Shown here one piece after another: positions 60,901 to 61,026 of a DNA stretch of 61,026 nt. Made by a program: the position numbers and the translations under genes. The notes beneath the pieces are model-generated. The model was not told the DNA's origin, did no database searches, and saw only the letters and a program-made list of their open reading frames with translations. The stretch spans positions 1-61,026 of the forward strand of contig CAKTTC010000014.1 in the NCBI GenBank assembly GCA_934613645.1, read 5' to 3'. Numbering within the stretch: position 1 is the first letter of the stretch; every line of letters starts with the position of its first letter. The DNA is from an uncultured Opitutales bacterium (GTDB lineage Bacteria > Verrucomicrobiota > Verrucomicrobiia > Opitutales > Intestinicryptomonadaceae).

Positions 60901-61026
60901 GCGTTTGGGTTAAAGTTTTTATTCGTCGAAGCAAACGCTCTCGGGTATTATTGACTCGCGTTTGCATTCGCAAACCGTTTGACACGCCGCTGCGTGCCCT
61001 TCGGGTGCGTTTTTCAAACGCATCTA
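60901..61026. other. Intergenic end of the window with more short repeats
   Basis: AAACGCTCTCGGGTAT (60933-60948) repeats AAACGCTCTCGGGCAT (60695-60710) with one change. Further small inverted repeats follow, such as GTGCCC-TTC-GGGTGC and TGCGTTTTTCAAACGCA. No open frame of note reaches the edge. Confidence 0.55.

Noticed and set aside
1..61026. Insertion sequences, transposases, integrases, toxin-antitoxin or defence genes
   Set aside because: None of the translations shows the catalytic motifs of these families, so I report only palindromic repeats.

Overview
The window reads as chromosomal DNA of an anaerobic, Gram-negative member of the Verrucomicrobiota/Lentisphaerota (PVC) group, perhaps a gut Opitutales or Victivallales relative. 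The evidence is a PEP-CTERM anchored protein, a LolCDE-type lipoprotein exporter with a TonB2-type ExbB/ExbD/TonB cluster (two membranes), a reverse rubrerythrin and many [4Fe-4S] proteins (anaerobic life), and secreted GH106, GH28-like, LamG and CE7 proteins (plant polysaccharide or pectin degradation). The phylum is inferred from gene content; no rRNA gene is present. Genes are densely packed on both strands, often with 1-8 nt start/stop overlaps.

Layout. 0-8.3 kb is an accessory, partly decaying region: a partial tRNA-Asp, an asparagine-glycine pentapeptide-repeat protein, a frameshifted GH28-like beta-helix gene, a tiny secreted protein of six 17-residue repeats, a frameshifted PEP-CTERM protein, a LamG lipoprotein and a large GH106 rhamnosidase-like enzyme. 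8.3-17.4 kb holds lysS-lolC/E-lolD, queC, an orphan GspL/GspM-like pair, nadA, a CE7 esterase and rubrerythrin. 17.4-22.3 kb has a CsoR-regulated metal P-type ATPase, a repeat-rich intergenic zone (19.86-20.46 kb) and a secreted glycosidase-like protein. 22.5-29.9 kb has malic enzyme, an MFS transporter, three adjacent paralogous double-[4Fe-4S] proteins resembling reductive dehalogenase/QueG ferredoxin domains but without a corrinoid domain, and a U32-like protein. This is my best candidate for an undescribed system.

30-46 kb is mostly housekeeping: riboflavin synthase, an EEP-family phosphoesterase, mnmE with two tightly coupled small genes, an M24 peptidase, then a long run of overlapping plus-strand genes: PDZ protein, DUF3450-like, TtpC-like ExbB, ExbB2, ExbD2, TonB2, TPR, folP, folB, folK, rsmI, ppx/gppA and a nucleoside hydrolase. 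46-61 kb carries a Tsr3/DUF367-like gene with glmS, a LysM protein, parB with a coupled secreted protein, valS, a lutABC lactate-oxidation operon, dnaA with a candidate origin region, ruvX and truA. The window ends in a second repeat-rich zone with a nested palindrome of about 200 bp. mnmE, parB and dnaA so close together suggest an origin-proximal segment.

Palindromic elements of one family (core GGATTGGC/GCCAATCC) occur in both repeat zones, and two copies of a separate 32-nt hairpin core sit between csoR and the glycosidase-like gene. No transposase, CRISPR array or prophage gene was seen.
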